Assembly: GCF_009930815.1 (NCBI RefSeq)
Contig: NZ_CP022222.1
Coordinates: 1,902,501-1,966,500 of the forward strand
Source: Bradyrhizobium sp. CCBAU 051011
GTDB lineage: Bacteria > Pseudomonadota > Alphaproteobacteria > Rhizobiales > Xanthobacteraceae
Length of the DNA: 64,000 bases
Direction: 5' to 3'
Shown here: positions 25,773 to 35,285 of the stretch, one piece after another
Layout: every line of letters begins with the position of its first letter
Numbering within the stretch: the first letter of the stretch is position 1
Notes under the pieces: model-generated
Told to the model about the DNA's origin: nothing
What the model saw: the letters and a program-made list of their open reading frames with translations, nothing else
The model's database searches: none
Program-made: the position numbers and the translations under genes

Positions 25773-27509
25773 CTAATAAATCGACGGCTCCTCCACCGGC
25801 TTCCCAAACCCGGTCTCCAGGAAATCGAAGTCGCAGCCTTCATTGGCCTGCTTGATGTGGCGGGTGAACATCCAGCCATAGCCGCGCTCGTAGCGCGGCT
25901 CCGGCGCCTTCCACTCGGCGCGGCGCTTTGCCAGCTCCGCTTGGGGCACATCGAGGTTGATGGTGCGGGCGCTGACATCGAGCGTGATCTGGTCGCCGTT
26001 GCGCACCAGCGCCAGCGGACCGCCGATATAGGATTCCGGCGACACATGCAGGATGCAGGCGCCATAGCTGGTGCCGCTCATCCGCGCATCCGACAACCGC
26101 ACCATGTCGCGCACGCCCTGCTTCACCAGTTTTGTGGGGATCGGCAGCATGCCCCATTCCGGCATTCCCGGTCCGCCCTGCGGTCCGGCATTGCGGAGGA
26201 TCAGGACGTGATCGGCGGTAACATCCAGATTCGGATCGTCGATCGCCTTCTTCATCGAGGGGTAATCGTCGAACACCAGCGCCGGTCCGGTGTGCTTGAG
26301 GAAGCGCGGCTCGCAGGCGCTCGGCTTGATCACGCAGCCGTCGGGCGCGAGATTGCCCTTGAGCACGGCCAGCGCGCCCTCGGCATAGATCGGGTCCTTC
26401 ACGGTACGGATGACGTCGTCATTATACACTTCGGCGCGGGCGATGTTGTCGCCGAGCGTATGGCCGGTGACGGTCATGACATCGAGATGCAGATGCTCCC
26501 TGATGCGGCTCATCAGCCCCGGCAGCCCGCCGGCGTAGAAGAAGTCCTCCATCAGATATTTGTCGCCGCTCGGCCGCACATTGGCGATCACAGGCACCTT
26601 GCGGCTCGCCTTCTCGAAATCGTCGAGCCCGATATCCTGGCCGGCGCGGCGCGCCTGCGCGATCAGATGGATGATCGCATTGGTCGAGCAGCCCATCGCC
26701 ATCGCCACCGTGATCGCGTTCTCGAAAGCTTTTCGGGTCTGGATCTTCTCCGGCGTCAGGTCCTCCCACACCATCTCGACGATGCGGCGGCCGCATTCGG
26801 AAGCCATGCGGATATGGCCGGCGTCGGCGGCGGGGATCGAGGACGCGCCCGGCAGCGTCATGCCGATCGATTCCGCGATCGCCGTCATGGTGGACGCCGT
26901 GCCCATCGTCATGCAGGTGCCGTAGCTGCGGGCGATGCCGGCCTCGACATCGACCCAGTCCTTGTCGGAGATTTTTCCGGCGCGCCGCTCGTCCCAGTAC
27001 TTCCAGGCGTCCGAGCCCGAGCCGAGCGTCTTGCCCTTCCAGTTACCGCGCAGCATCGGCCCGGCAGGAAGATAGATGGTCGGAAGGTTCATGCTGGTGG
27101 CACCCAGCAGCAGGCCCGGCGTGGTCTTGTCGCAGCCGCCCATCAGCACCACGCCGTCGACGGGATGGCCGCGCAGCAATTCCTCGGCGTCCATCGCCAG
27201 CATGTTGCGATAGAGCATGGTGGTCGGTTTCAGAAACGATTCCGACAGCGACAGCGCCGGCAGCTCCATCGGGAAGCCGCCGGCCATCAGGATGCCGCGC
27301 TTGACGTCGTCGACGCGGCTCTTGAAGTGCATGTGGCAGGGCTGCGCGTCCGACCAGGTGTTGAGGATCGCGATGACCGGCCGGCCCTTCCACTCCTCCG
27401 GCGCGTAACCCATCTGCATTGCGCGCGAGCGATGGCCGAAGGCACGGAGATCGTCAGGCGCGAACCAGCGCGCGCTGCGGAGGTCGGCGGGGTTCTTCCT
27501 GTTGCTCAT
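25773..27509 (-). CDS. IlvD/Edd family dehydratase (sugar-acid type)
   Basis: A 578-residue iron-sulfur dehydratase. Cysteines that would hold the cluster are in QPCHMHF, GGCDKTTPG and SYGTCMTMG; a metal-site Glu is likely in MWEDLTP-like surroundings and the catalytic Ser in RMSGTSYG. The pattern PCHMHF and the gene's company point to a pentonate/hexonate dehydratase such as L-arabinonate dehydratase rather than the IlvD of valine synthesis. It removes water from an aldonic acid to give a 2-keto-3-deoxy acid. Its ATG overlaps the permease stop (ATGA), so translation of the two is coupled; this ties transport to catabolism. Confidence 0.9.
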   Translation of the reverse strand: MSNRKNPADLRSARWFAPDDLRAFGHRSRAMQMGYAPEEWKGRPVIAILNTWSDAQPCHMHFKSRVDDVKRGILMAGGFPMELPALSLSESFLKPTTMLYRNMLAMDAEELLRGHPVDGVVLMGGCDKTTPGLLLGATSMNLPTIYLPAGPMLRGNWKGKTLGSGSDAWKYWDERRAGKISDKDWVDVEAGIARSYGTCMTMGTASTMTAIAESIGMTLPGASSIPAADAGHIRMASECGRRIVEMVWEDLTPEKIQTRKAFENAITVAMAMGCSTNAIIHLIAQARRAGQDIGLDDFEKASRKVPVIANVRPSGDKYLMEDFFYAGGLPGLMSRIREHLHLDVMTVTGHTLGDNIARAEVYNDDVIRTVKDPIYAEGALAVLKGNLAPDGCVIKPSACEPRFLKHTGPALVFDDYPSMKKAIDDPNLDVTADHVLILRNAGPQGGPGMPEWGMLPIPTKLVKQGVRDMVRLSDARMSGTSYGACILHVSPESYIGGPLALVRNGDQITLDVSARTINLDVPQAELAKRRAEWKAPEPRYERGYGWMFTRHIKQANEGCDFDFLETGFGKPVEEPSIY

Positions 27510-28369
27510 GACTGGGTACCCCATTTCTGGACGGTGTTGCGTTCGATCGTGCGGAAGATCAGGTTCTCCACGATCAGACCAATCACGATCACGGTCAACA
27601 GGCCGGCGAACACGGCGGGAATGTCCAGCAGATTACGGTTCTCGAAGATGAACCAGCCGAGACCGCCCTGCCCCGAGGACACGCCGAACACCAGCTCGGC
27701 GGCGATCAGCGTGCGCCAGGCGAAAGCCCAGCCGATCTTCAACCCGGTGAGGATCGAAGCGAAGGCGGCTGGGATCAGGATGCGGAACACATAAGGCAGC
27801 CCGCGCAGGCCATAGTTGCGGCCGACCATGCGCAGCGTGTTCGACACGCTCTTGAATCCGGAATGGGTGTTGAGCGCGACCGGCCACAGCACCGAATGGA
27901 TTAGCACGAACACAAGACTGCCATTGCCGAGCCCGAACCAGATCAGCGCCAGCGGCAACAGCGCGATCGCCGGCAAGGGATTGAACATCGCCGTGATGGT
28001 TTCGAGAAAGTCGGTGCCGATCCGGGTCGAGATCGCGAGAATGGTGAAGATGGCGGCCAGTGCGATGCCGGCGGCATAGCCCATGAACAGCACTTTCAGC
28101 GATGCCCAGGCACGCATGGGAATGGTGCCGTCGCGCACCTTCTCGAACATGGTGACGATGGTGTCGTGGAAGGTCGGAAACAGCAGCGGATTGTTGAGGA
28201 TGGTGCCGTAGGTCTCCCATGCCGCGGCGAGGAAGATGATGATCACGGATTTGCGGACGAAGCCGTCGTTCCACAATAGCTCCAGCACCGAGAGCTTGCG
28301 CTCGACTTCTGCCGGCACCGCCGCCGTGAGATCGGCGGCATCGCGCAGCAGGATTTTTGCCTCACCCAT
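27506..28369 (-). CDS. ABC transporter permease, NitT/TauT (SsuC) type
   Basis: A 287-residue inner-membrane protein with about six helices. The central domain shows the binding-protein-dependent permease pattern: MFNPLPAIALLPLALIWFGL and SNTLRMVGRNYGLRGLPYVF (ATPase-contact loop), then FASILTGLKIGWAFAW. This class imports nitrate, taurine, sulfonates, pyrimidine precursors and other organic anions. It overlaps the dehydratase start by four bases and follows the ATPase gene by 12 bases, so all three are co-translated. The substrate is unknown; the enzymes beside it suggest a sugar acid or lactone. Confidence 0.9.
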   Translation of the reverse strand: MGEAKILLRDAADLTAAVPAEVERKLSVLELLWNDGFVRKSVIIIFLAAAWETYGTILNNPLLFPTFHDTIVTMFEKVRDGTIPMRAWASLKVLFMGYAAGIALAAIFTILAISTRIGTDFLETITAMFNPLPAIALLPLALIWFGLGNGSLVFVLIHSVLWPVALNTHSGFKSVSNTLRMVGRNYGLRGLPYVFRILIPAAFASILTGLKIGWAFAWRTLIAAELVFGVSSGQGGLGWFIFENRNLLDIPAVFAGLLTVIVIGLIVENLIFRTIERNTVQKWGTQS

Positions 28370-28381
28370 CGCGCGCTCCCT

Positions 28382-29146
28382 TCAATGTGCCGTAGCGTTA
28401 TCGGCGAACAGCAGATCGTGGATCTGCTTTTCCAGCCGCGCGGCGCTGCCGTCCTCGCCGTTGACCTTGTCGACGTCGATCACCTCGGCCTTGACCCGTC
28501 CGGGATGCGGCGATAGCAGCAGAATGCGGTTGCCGATCTTGATCGCCTCTGCGATCGAATGGGTAACGAACAGCACGGTGAACTTGGTTTCCGCCCAGAG
28601 CTGCAGCAATTCGTCCTGGCAGGTACGCCGCGTCAGCGCGTCGAGCGCCGCGAACGGCTCGTCCATCAGGAGAATGTCCGGCTCCATCGCCATGCCGCGC
28701 GCGATCGCGACGCGCTGCTTCATGCCACCGGACAGCGTATGCGGATAGGCGTCGACGACGCGGGTGAGGCTGACCTTCTCGATATAGGCCCGCGCACGCA
28801 TCTCCGCGTCCCTGCGCGGCAGCCGGCGCGTCATCAGCAGCGGGAACATCACGTTTTCCAGCACCGTCTTCCACGGCAGCAACTGGTCGAACTCCTGGAA
28901 GATCATCATGCGGTCGGCGCCGGGCTCGGATATTTCGCGGCCCGAAATCCGCATTTTCCCTTCGCTCGGCGTCATATATCCGCCGACCGCCTTCAACAGC
29001 GTCGACTTGCCGCAACCGGAAGGGCCTAGCAGCACGAAGCGATCGGAACGATCGACCGTGAAGCTGACCCGCTCGGTCGCGGTCACGACCGCGCTCGAAG
29101 TCTTGTAGCGCAGCGTTACGTCACTGACATCGAGAAGCGCGGCCAT
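28382..29146 (-). CDS. ABC transporter ATPase, NitT/TauT (SsuB) type
   Basis: A 254-residue ATPase with Walker A GPSGCGKST, Q-loop MIFQEFDQLLPWKT, signature LSGGMKQRVAIARGM, Walker B ILLMDEPFAALD and switch His in VTHSIAEA. There is no TOBE tail, as expected for SsuB/TauB relatives. I use ATG 29146; a TTG at 29155 overlaps the stop codon of the binding-protein gene and is also possible. It drives the permease at 27506-28369. Confidence 0.92.
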   Translation of the reverse strand: MAALLDVSDVTLRYKTSSAVVTATERVSFTVDRSDRFVLLGPSGCGKSTLLKAVGGYMTPSEGKMRISGREISEPGADRMMIFQEFDQLLPWKTVLENVMFPLLMTRRLPRRDAEMRARAYIEKVSLTRVVDAYPHTLSGGMKQRVAIARGMAMEPDILLMDEPFAALDALTRRTCQDELLQLWAETKFTVLFVTHSIAEAIKIGNRILLLSPHPGRVKAEVIDVDKVNGEDGSAARLEKQIHDLLFADNATAH

Positions 29147-29151
29147 GTCGA

Positions 29152-30171
29152 TCAATTGCCATTCAGGTCGTGGGAGACCGGCAGGTAGTAATCAGTGAAC
29201 GCCTTGGGCATGGTCTTCAGCGTGCCGACCTTGTGCAGATGGGCGGCGAATTTCATGGTGCCCTGCGGCTGCAGGTTCCATTCCATCATGCCGGGCTCCT
29301 TGAGCCACGCCAGCAGTTCCTCGACGCTGGTCTTGTCGCCGGTCACCTCCTTGTAGATCTCGACCGCGGCCTTGGTGTCGCTGCGGATCAAGTCCTGCGC
29401 TTCCTTGGTGGCGTCGCGCACCGCCTGCACGATCTTCGGATTGGCGTCGGCGAATTTGGTCGTGGTGAAGAATTGCGCCTGGCTGAGCGGACCGCCCATC
29501 ACGTCGGGCGAGGACAGCACCACATGCGCGCCGGGCACGTTCTTCAATTCGAGGAAGGTAAACGGCGGAATGGCAAAGTGATTGCGTACCTCGTGCTGGG
29601 CGTTGGTCATCGCGACATAGGCATCGGGATGGCCGAGCTGCACCGTATTGGCGTCGAGTTTCGACCACTGGTCGGCGCCAAGGGCTTCGGCGGCTGCGAT
29701 CTGCAGCACGATCGCCTGGGTCGAGACCTTGACCGTCGGCACCGCGATCTTGTCGTTCGGGCCGAAATCCTTGATCGACTTGATGTGCGGATCGCGGCTG
29801 ATCAGCGTCATCGGCTGCGCAGAGGTGGCGACGATGCCCTTGACGCCGCCGCGGGTGCGGTCCCACAGCAGCAGAAGATTGCCGGTTCCGGTATTGAGGA
29901 TGTCGACGCTGCCGGCCAAGAGCGCATCGGTCTGAGCGCCGCCGCCGCTCAGATTGATCCATTTCGTGGTGACGCCTGATACGCCGAGAGAGGCTGCGTG
30001 CTTCTCGATCAGCTTGTGCTTTTCCATGATGTGCGAGGGCATGTAGAAAATGCCCGGCTGCCGCGACAGCGAAATCTCTGATTTCTGCTGGGCCACAGCC
30101 GGCGAGCCCGGCAGCACCATGGCGAGAACCATAGCGGCGCCCGCGCAGGCGCTCCACATCCTGTTTTTCAT
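29152..30171 (-). CDS. ABC transporter binding protein, NitT/TauT (SsuA) type
   Basis: A 339-residue secreted protein, first gene of the catabolic operon. A Sec signal peptide (about 1-27) ends in PAVAQQ. The mature domain follows the NMT1/SsuA-like pattern: IFYMPSHIMEKHKLIEKHA, then WINLSGGGAQTDALLAGSVD and a GTGNLLLLWD stretch that lines the ligand cleft. It captures the substrate in the periplasm for the permease and ATPase encoded downstream. The intergenic region to the divergent GntR gene holds a perfect palindrome, so repression by that regulator is likely. Confidence 0.9.
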   Translation of the reverse strand: MKNRMWSACAGAAMVLAMVLPGSPAVAQQKSEISLSRQPGIFYMPSHIMEKHKLIEKHAASLGVSGVTTKWINLSGGGAQTDALLAGSVDILNTGTGNLLLLWDRTRGGVKGIVATSAQPMTLISRDPHIKSIKDFGPNDKIAVPTVKVSTQAIVLQIAAAEALGADQWSKLDANTVQLGHPDAYVAMTNAQHEVRNHFAIPPFTFLELKNVPGAHVVLSSPDVMGGPLSQAQFFTTTKFADANPKIVQAVRDATKEAQDLIRSDTKAAVEIYKEVTGDKTSVEELLAWLKEPGMMEWNLQPQGTMKFAAHLHKVGTLKTMPKAFTDYYLPVSHDLNGN

Positions 30172-30213
30172 TGTGCGTCTCCTCCGGTCTATCGTTGACG
30201 TCCCTGGGGGAGA

Positions 30214-30233
30214 TGCACTAATGTATTAGTGCA
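30214..30233. promoter_or_regulatory. Perfect 20-bp palindrome, likely GntR operator
   Basis: TGCACTAAT-GT-ATTAGTGCA: two 9-base arms around a 2-base centre, between the binding-protein gene (start 30171, minus) and the divergent GntR gene. Operators of FadR/FCD-type GntR proteins are short palindromes in exactly this position. It overlaps the GTG at 30229, which argues against that codon as the regulator's start. Confidence 0.75.
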
Positions 30234-30267
30234 TTTGAAGCAAGCCCTTCTGGAACGACCGGCTCGA

Positions 30268-30987
30268 ATGGCACCACCGCAAGTCGCTCCCCGTCGCGCT
30301 CCCCCGCGTTCCGCTGACCGGCTCGATCGCGACCGTCAGGCGGCACCGCAGGTGTTTGAGCGCTTGCGCGGCATGATCATTTCACTGGAGCTGCCGCCTG
30401 GATCGCCGTTGTCGCGCGCCGCGCTGGCCGGACAGTTCGGCGTCAGTTCGACGCCGATCCGCGATGCGCTGATGCGGCTCGAGGAGGAGGGGCTGGTCGA
30501 CGTGTTCCCGCAATACGCCACCGTGGTCAGCCGGGTCGACGTGCGGCTGGCACAGCAAGCGCATTTCCTGCGCCAGGCGGTCGAGCTCGAAATCGTGCGC
30601 GGGCTGGCAATCCAGCACGACGAAGCGCTGCCCGCCGCACTCAATGCGACGATCGCCCGCCAGCAGCAATTCGCAAAGGCCGGCGACTTCGAAAAATTCA
30701 TGGCCGCCGACAACGAGTTCCACGCCCAGCTCTATGCCGCCACCGACAAGCAGGACATCTGGTCGCTGGTGCGCAGCCGTAGCGGACATATCGACCGGCT
30801 GCGCCGGATGCATCTGCCCTCCCCCGGCAAGGCGCAGGATATCGTGCGGCATCACAAGCTGATTGCGAAGGCGATCGACGCCGGCGAACCCGAAGAAGCG
30901 CAGAAGCACCTGCGCACCCATTTGTCAGGCACGCTCAGCGAACTCGCACAGATTCGTTCGCGCTACCCCGAATATCTCAGCAATTGA
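30268..30987 (+). CDS. GntR family regulator with FCD ligand domain
   Basis: A 239-residue regulator. The winged-helix part (about 20-90) reads VFERLRGMIISLELPPGSPL, then LAGQFGVSSTPIRDALMRLE, the GntR recognition region. The all-helical FCD domain follows (about 95-230) with likely metal ligands in DNEFHAQLY, GHIDRLRRMH and HHKLIAKA. FCD regulators usually release DNA when they bind a sugar acid or other organic acid, which fits the divergent catabolic operon. The ORF is open to a GTG at 30229, but that codon lies inside the palindromic operator; the ATG at 30268 is my choice, with only a weak ribosome site. Confidence 0.88.
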   Translation: MAPPQVAPRRAPPRSADRLDRDRQAAPQVFERLRGMIISLELPPGSPLSRAALAGQFGVSSTPIRDALMRLEEEGLVDVFPQYATVVSRVDVRLAQQAHFLRQAVELEIVRGLAIQHDEALPAALNATIARQQQFAKAGDFEKFMAADNEFHAQLYAATDKQDIWSLVRSRSGHIDRLRRMHLPSPGKAQDIVRHHKLIAKAIDAGEPEEAQKHLRTHLSGTLSELAQIRSRYPEYLSN

Positions 30988-31213
30988 CGATAAGCGGCCC
31001 CGCCGCATGCATTCGTGCCCGCGAATCACCCTCCCAGTCGGCTGCGCCGGCGTCTGTCTGCCTGACATCATGCGCATAAGGGTACTTTATAAGGCACTTT
31101 TTGACGGCGCAGCCGGAACGTCGCCGCCGTGGAACCAGTTGCAGCAATATGGGGATTCGACAAAACTCGATCGCCGTGCGCTTGATCCCAGCGGGGCCCG
31201 GAGAACTTTTACT

Positions 31214-31645
31214 TTGGCACGAATATTGGTCGTGGATGACGATGCGGCGGTCCAGTTGACCATCCGCCTGCTGCTGGAGCGTGCCGGCCACAGCGTGGTC
31301 ACGGCGAGTGACGGCCGAAAAGGCCTCGCACTGTGTCAGACCGGAAATTTCGATCTGTTGTTCCTCGACATTTTTATGCCAGGAATGGACGGATTTGAAA
31401 CCATGCGGATGGTTCGTCAGCAGCGGTCGCAAATCCCGATCATCGTCATCTCCGGCCGGCCGGTCTCGCCGGAATCGGACTTGGCCCCGGACTTCCTGAC
31501 CATGGCGACCAAGCTCGGCGCGGTTTCCAGTCTGCAGAAGCCGTTCCGGCCAGCCGACCTTCTGGCTGCCGTCGCGGGCTGCCTGGAGGCCGCTGATCGT
31601 GACTTGCCGCCACGCCCTGCCGGCGGTGTTGCTTCCTCCCCATAA
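31214..31645 (+). CDS. Single-domain response regulator
   Basis: A 143-residue receiver domain with no output domain. The acidic pocket is in ILVVDDDAA, the phospho-acceptor Asp in LLFLDIFMPGMDG, the switch residue Ser in IIVISGRP and the conserved Lys in LQKPFRP. I use the TTG at 31214 with GGAG nine bases upstream; the frame is open far upstream but without domain content. It lies 67 bases ahead of the hybrid kinase, so it is likely phosphorylated by it or acts as a phosphate sink. The similar receiver at 44783 shares the AP-DFL-MA-KLGA pattern. Confidence 0.85.
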   Translation: MARILVVDDDAAVQLTIRLLLERAGHSVVTASDGRKGLALCQTGNFDLLFLDIFMPGMDGFETMRMVRQQRSQIPIIVISGRPVSPESDLAPDFLTMATKLGAVSSLQKPFRPADLLAAVAGCLEAADRDLPPRPAGGVASSP

Positions 31646-31712
31646 TGCGCCATAGCATCGGGTTCGTCCGGCGGACTTGCCGGCCGCAGCGGGAGGACGA
31701 GCGGACACCGAC

Positions 31713-34700
31713 ATGACGCTCACAACGAGGCTTGCCATCGCGATGATTGCGTTGGTCGCGATCGCGGTTTCCGCGGTCGGATGGCTGAGCTATCGCAACC
31801 TGGAACAGGCGCTCCTGCTGCGCGCTCGCGACCGCATCGAGACGCATTCGCGGCAACTGGCCACCGACCTCGAATATTACGCGGCCAGCGCGACCGGCGA
31901 TGTTGCGGCCTCTCGTTCCGCGGTGTCGCTGCAGGGACTGATGCGCGCCCGCAAAGCCGGAGGCATCGATCCAATCGATGGCGTCTCCGAAAAGACGTGG
32001 CGCGACCGGCTGGCATCACGTTTCGTGGCCGAACTCGAAGCCAAGCCCGCCTATGCGATGCTTCGGGTCATAGGGATCGATGATGATGGCCGTGAGCTCG
32101 TCCGCGTCGACCGCGCGGGACCGAATGACACAGTTCGGATCGTACCCGAAGAGGGATTGCTGAAGAGAAACACTCGCAGCTACTTCCCGGAAACGATCCG
32201 GCTGGGCCCCGGACAAATCTACGTCTCGTCGCTCGATCTGGGGCGCCGCAACGGGCTGATCGAGGCGGTACACAGGCCGACGCTTCGCATCGCGACGCCG
32301 ATCTTCGCAGACGACGGCAAGCTGTTCGGCATTTTCATGATCAATGTCGACATGCGGCGCGCGTTCGACCGCATCAGGTCGTCGGTGTTGCCTGGCGAGA
32401 CCATCTACGTCGTTAACAAGCAGGGCGACTATCTCATTCATCCAGATCGTTCACGCGAATTCGGCGCGTTGCTCGGCAAGCCGAACAACTGGAAAGCCGA
32501 CTTCCCGCATCTGGCGTCGCAGGCCGGGGCAACGCAAGCCAGCGCTGACATCGTTCCGGATCAAGCCGGACGGCCGGGCGGGATAGCCTTCGCGCCCGCG
32601 CTTCTGGCCGGGGTCGAATGGGCTGGCGTCATTGAAACGACGCCCAACTCCGTCATCATGGCGCCGGCCGCGAGCATCAGGAATGCTTCCCTTCTTGTCG
32701 GTGGCATTGCGATGTCGGGCGCGGTAGTGCTGGCGCTGCTGGTCGCGAGATCGCTGACCCGCCCGATCGTCCAGTTGACCGAAGCCGTGCAGGGCGTGGC
32801 CAGTAACAAGAAGATCGCCATTCCGGTCGAAGCACGCGGCGAGACCGGCGTACTTGCGCGCGCGTTTGCGCAGGCGATCGACGAAGTGAATGCAAAGACT
32901 GCTGCTCTCGAGCGGGAGGTGCAGGAGCATCGCCGCACCGTGGCCGCGCGCGACCATCATGCCGAACGGGAACGGCTGTTCAGCGCTGCGGTCGAATCGT
33001 CCAACGACGCCATCATCACGACGTCGCTTGACGGCACCATTACCGGCTGGAACTCGGCGGCGGAGCGGCTGTTCGGTTACACCGCCGCGGAAGCCGCGGG
33101 CAAGAACATCACCCTGCTGGTGCCCAAAGACCGGCTGCCGGAGTTGCAGGACGCGCTGCGCCGGATCGGCTGGGGTGAAAGCATCGAGCACAATGAATCG
33201 GTGCGCGTGCATAAGGACGGAAGACGCATCGAAGTCTCGCTCGGCATTTCCCCGATCAAGTCGCCCTCGGGAGCGACCATCGGCATCTCGAATGTGGCGC
33301 GCGACATCACCGAAACCAACAAGACCAGGCAGGTGCTGCGACGGCAGACCGAAGAGCTTCGCCGCATCTTCGAGACCTCGCAGGATCTGATCATGGTGAT
33401 GGATTCCGGGGGGGTTCTGGTTCAGATCAGCCCGAGCTGCGAGGCCATCCTGGGCTACCGGCCGGAGGAAATGATCGGCCATAGCGGGGAGGACTTTATT
33501 CATCCCGACCATCTGGAAAATTCCCGTGCGGAAATGCGGGCGTCGCGGCGCGGGCAACGCCCGAAGATGTCCGACACGCGCTGCATTCACAAGGATGGAC
33601 ATTACGTCTGGCTGTCCTGGCTCGGTACATGGTCCGAGCCGGCCAAGCGATTCTTCTTCGTCGGCCGCGACATGACCGAGAGCCGGCTGGCACAGGAAGC
33701 GCTGCGCGAAAGCGAGCAACTTGCCCGCGGTATCGTCGACACGGCGCTCGACGCCTTCGTCCAGGTCGACGAGCAGGGATTCATCCGGGACTGGAATGCG
33801 CAGGCAGAAAATATCTTCGGCTGGCCGCGCGATGAAGCATTCGGAAAGAATGTGTTCGACCTGATGGGCCAGCCGGACGGGCAAGGCCCTCTCAAGAAAG
33901 CCCTGCAAGCATTCCTGCTTTCCGGCAGCGAGGCGGTCCGTCAGCCCCGACGCGAGCTTCAGATCAGGCGGAGAGATGGGAAGGAGATCACGGTGGAGCT
34001 GAGCATCGCCGCGCTGAGGACGCGCGGTGGCTTCGTATTCAACGCATTCGTCCGCGACCTCACCGACAAGATCGCCGCCGAGGACAGGATCCGGCAGGCC
34101 GAGAAGATGGAGGCGATGGGACAGCTCACCGGCGGCATCGCGCACGACTTCAACAACATCCTGACGGTGATCACCGGAACGATCGAAATTCTTGCGGATG
34201 CCGTCAAGGGTGAGCCGCAGCTTGCCGCCATCACGCGAATGATCGACGAGGCGGCCTCGCGCGGCGCCGACCTCACCCAGCACCTGCTCGCCTTCGCGCG
34301 CAAGCAGCCGCTCGAGCCGAAGGTAACCGACGTCAACACGCTGATCATCGACACCGCGAAACTGTTGCAGCGAACACTCGGCGAGCACGTCGAGATCGAA
34401 TCCGTGTTCGAGGACGAGACGTGCCCGGCGATCGTCGATCCCAATCAGCTCGCCACCGCGATTCTCAATCTGGCCCTCAACGCCCGCGACGCCATGCCCG
34501 ATGGCGGCAAGCTGATCATCGAGACCGGCTTCGTCGTGCTCGACGAGAATTATGCGAGGATGCACAGCGACGTCCGGCCGGGCCGCTACGCCATGATCGC
34601 GGTCAGCGATACCGGCACCGGCATCCCGGCTGCGGTGCTCGACAAGGTATTCAATCCGTTCTTCACCTCGAAGGGGCCCGGCAAGGGCACCGGCCTTGGG

Positions 34701-35219
34701 CTCAGCATGGTGTACGGCTTCGTCAAGCAATCGGCCGGCCACATCATGATCTACAGCGAAGAGGGCCATGGCACGACGATCAAGATGTACCTGCCGCCCG
34801 CCATGGGCACATTGCCGGCGGCCGAGGCGCCGCTGGCGCCGGCCGTCACGGGCGGCCACGAGACCATCCTGGTGGTGGAAGACGACAAGCTGGTGCGCGA
34901 CTATGTATTGGCGCAACTCCACTCACTCGGTTACGTCACGCTGGATGCGGCGAACGCGACCGAAGCTCTCGCGCTCGTCCACACCGGTCACCCCTTCGAC
35001 CTTCTGTTCACCGACGTGATCATGCCCGGCATGAACGGCCGCCAGCTCGCGAACGAGATATTGAAAGTGAGGCCCGAGCTAAAGGTATTGTTCACGTCGG
35101 GCTATACCGAGAACGCCATCATCCATCACGGTCGGCTGGATGAAGGTGTGATGCTGCTCGCCAAGCCCTATCGGAAATCCGACATGGCGATCATGATCCG
35201 GAAAGCGCTCGCCGATTGA
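31713..35219 (+). CDS. Hybrid sensor histidine kinase with Cache-like sensor, HAMP and three PAS domains
   Basis: A 1168-residue membrane kinase. Two transmembrane helices (about 8-28 and 322-345) enclose a periplasmic dCache-like sensor region. Then come HAMP (about 345-400), three PAS domains (opening at ESSNDAIITTSLDG, ETSQDLIMVMDSGG and DTALDAFVQVDEQG), the HisKA H-box GGIAHDFNNIL, an ATP-binding domain with NARDAMPDGG and DTGTGIP, and a C-terminal receiver with phospho-Asp in LLFTDVIMPGMNG. All catalytic residues look intact. I start at ATG 31713 rather than the TTG at 31677. The FixJ-like regulator at 35286, encoded convergently, is a likely output partner. Confidence 0.92.
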   Translation: MTLTTRLAIAMIALVAIAVSAVGWLSYRNLEQALLLRARDRIETHSRQLATDLEYYAASATGDVAASRSAVSLQGLMRARKAGGIDPIDGVSEKTWRDRLASRFVAELEAKPAYAMLRVIGIDDDGRELVRVDRAGPNDTVRIVPEEGLLKRNTRSYFPETIRLGPGQIYVSSLDLGRRNGLIEAVHRPTLRIATPIFADDGKLFGIFMINVDMRRAFDRIRSSVLPGETIYVVNKQGDYLIHPDRSREFGALLGKPNNWKADFPHLASQAGATQASADIVPDQAGRPGGIAFAPALLAGVEWAGVIETTPNSVIMAPAASIRNASLLVGGIAMSGAVVLALLVARSLTRPIVQLTEAVQGVASNKKIAIPVEARGETGVLARAFAQAIDEVNAKTAALEREVQEHRRTVAARDHHAERERLFSAAVESSNDAIITTSLDGTITGWNSAAERLFGYTAAEAAGKNITLLVPKDRLPELQDALRRIGWGESIEHNESVRVHKDGRRIEVSLGISPIKSPSGATIGISNVARDITETNKTRQVLRRQTEELRRIFETSQDLIMVMDSGGVLVQISPSCEAILGYRPEEMIGHSGEDFIHPDHLENSRAEMRASRRGQRPKMSDTRCIHKDGHYVWLSWLGTWSEPAKRFFFVGRDMTESRLAQEALRESEQLARGIVDTALDAFVQVDEQGFIRDWNAQAENIFGWPRDEAFGKNVFDLMGQPDGQGPLKKALQAFLLSGSEAVRQPRRELQIRRRDGKEITVELSIAALRTRGGFVFNAFVRDLTDKIAAEDRIRQAEKMEAMGQLTGGIAHDFNNILTVITGTIEILADAVKGEPQLAAITRMIDEAASRGADLTQHLLAFARKQPLEPKVTDVNTLIIDTAKLLQRTLGEHVEIESVFEDETCPAIVDPNQLATAILNLALNARDAMPDGGKLIIETGFVVLDENYARMHSDVRPGRYAMIAVSDTGTGIPAAVLDKVFNPFFTSKGPGKGTGLGLSMVYGFVKQSAGHIMIYSEEGHGTTIKMYLPPAMGTLPAAEAPLAPAVTGGHETILVVEDDKLVRDYVLAQLHSLGYVTLDAANATEALALVHTGHPFDLLFTDVIMPGMNGRQLANEILKVRPELKVLFTSGYTENAIIHHGRLDEGVMLLAKPYRKSDMAIMIRKALAD

Positions 35220-35285
35220 ACGCCGCACGCGCAGATCTGCGCTGGGTGCAGCGGTTTGTCTGCGATCAGGCCACTGCGCCTGCGA

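Noticed and set aside
25578..27794. 738-residue plus-strand frame opposite the dehydratase
   Set aside because: Antisense shadow; the dehydratase on the minus strand has intact cluster cysteines and operon coupling.
32451..34922. 823-residue minus-strand reading frame opposite the hybrid kinase
   Set aside because: Antisense shadow; the kinase frame carries all expected motifs and the minus frame none.
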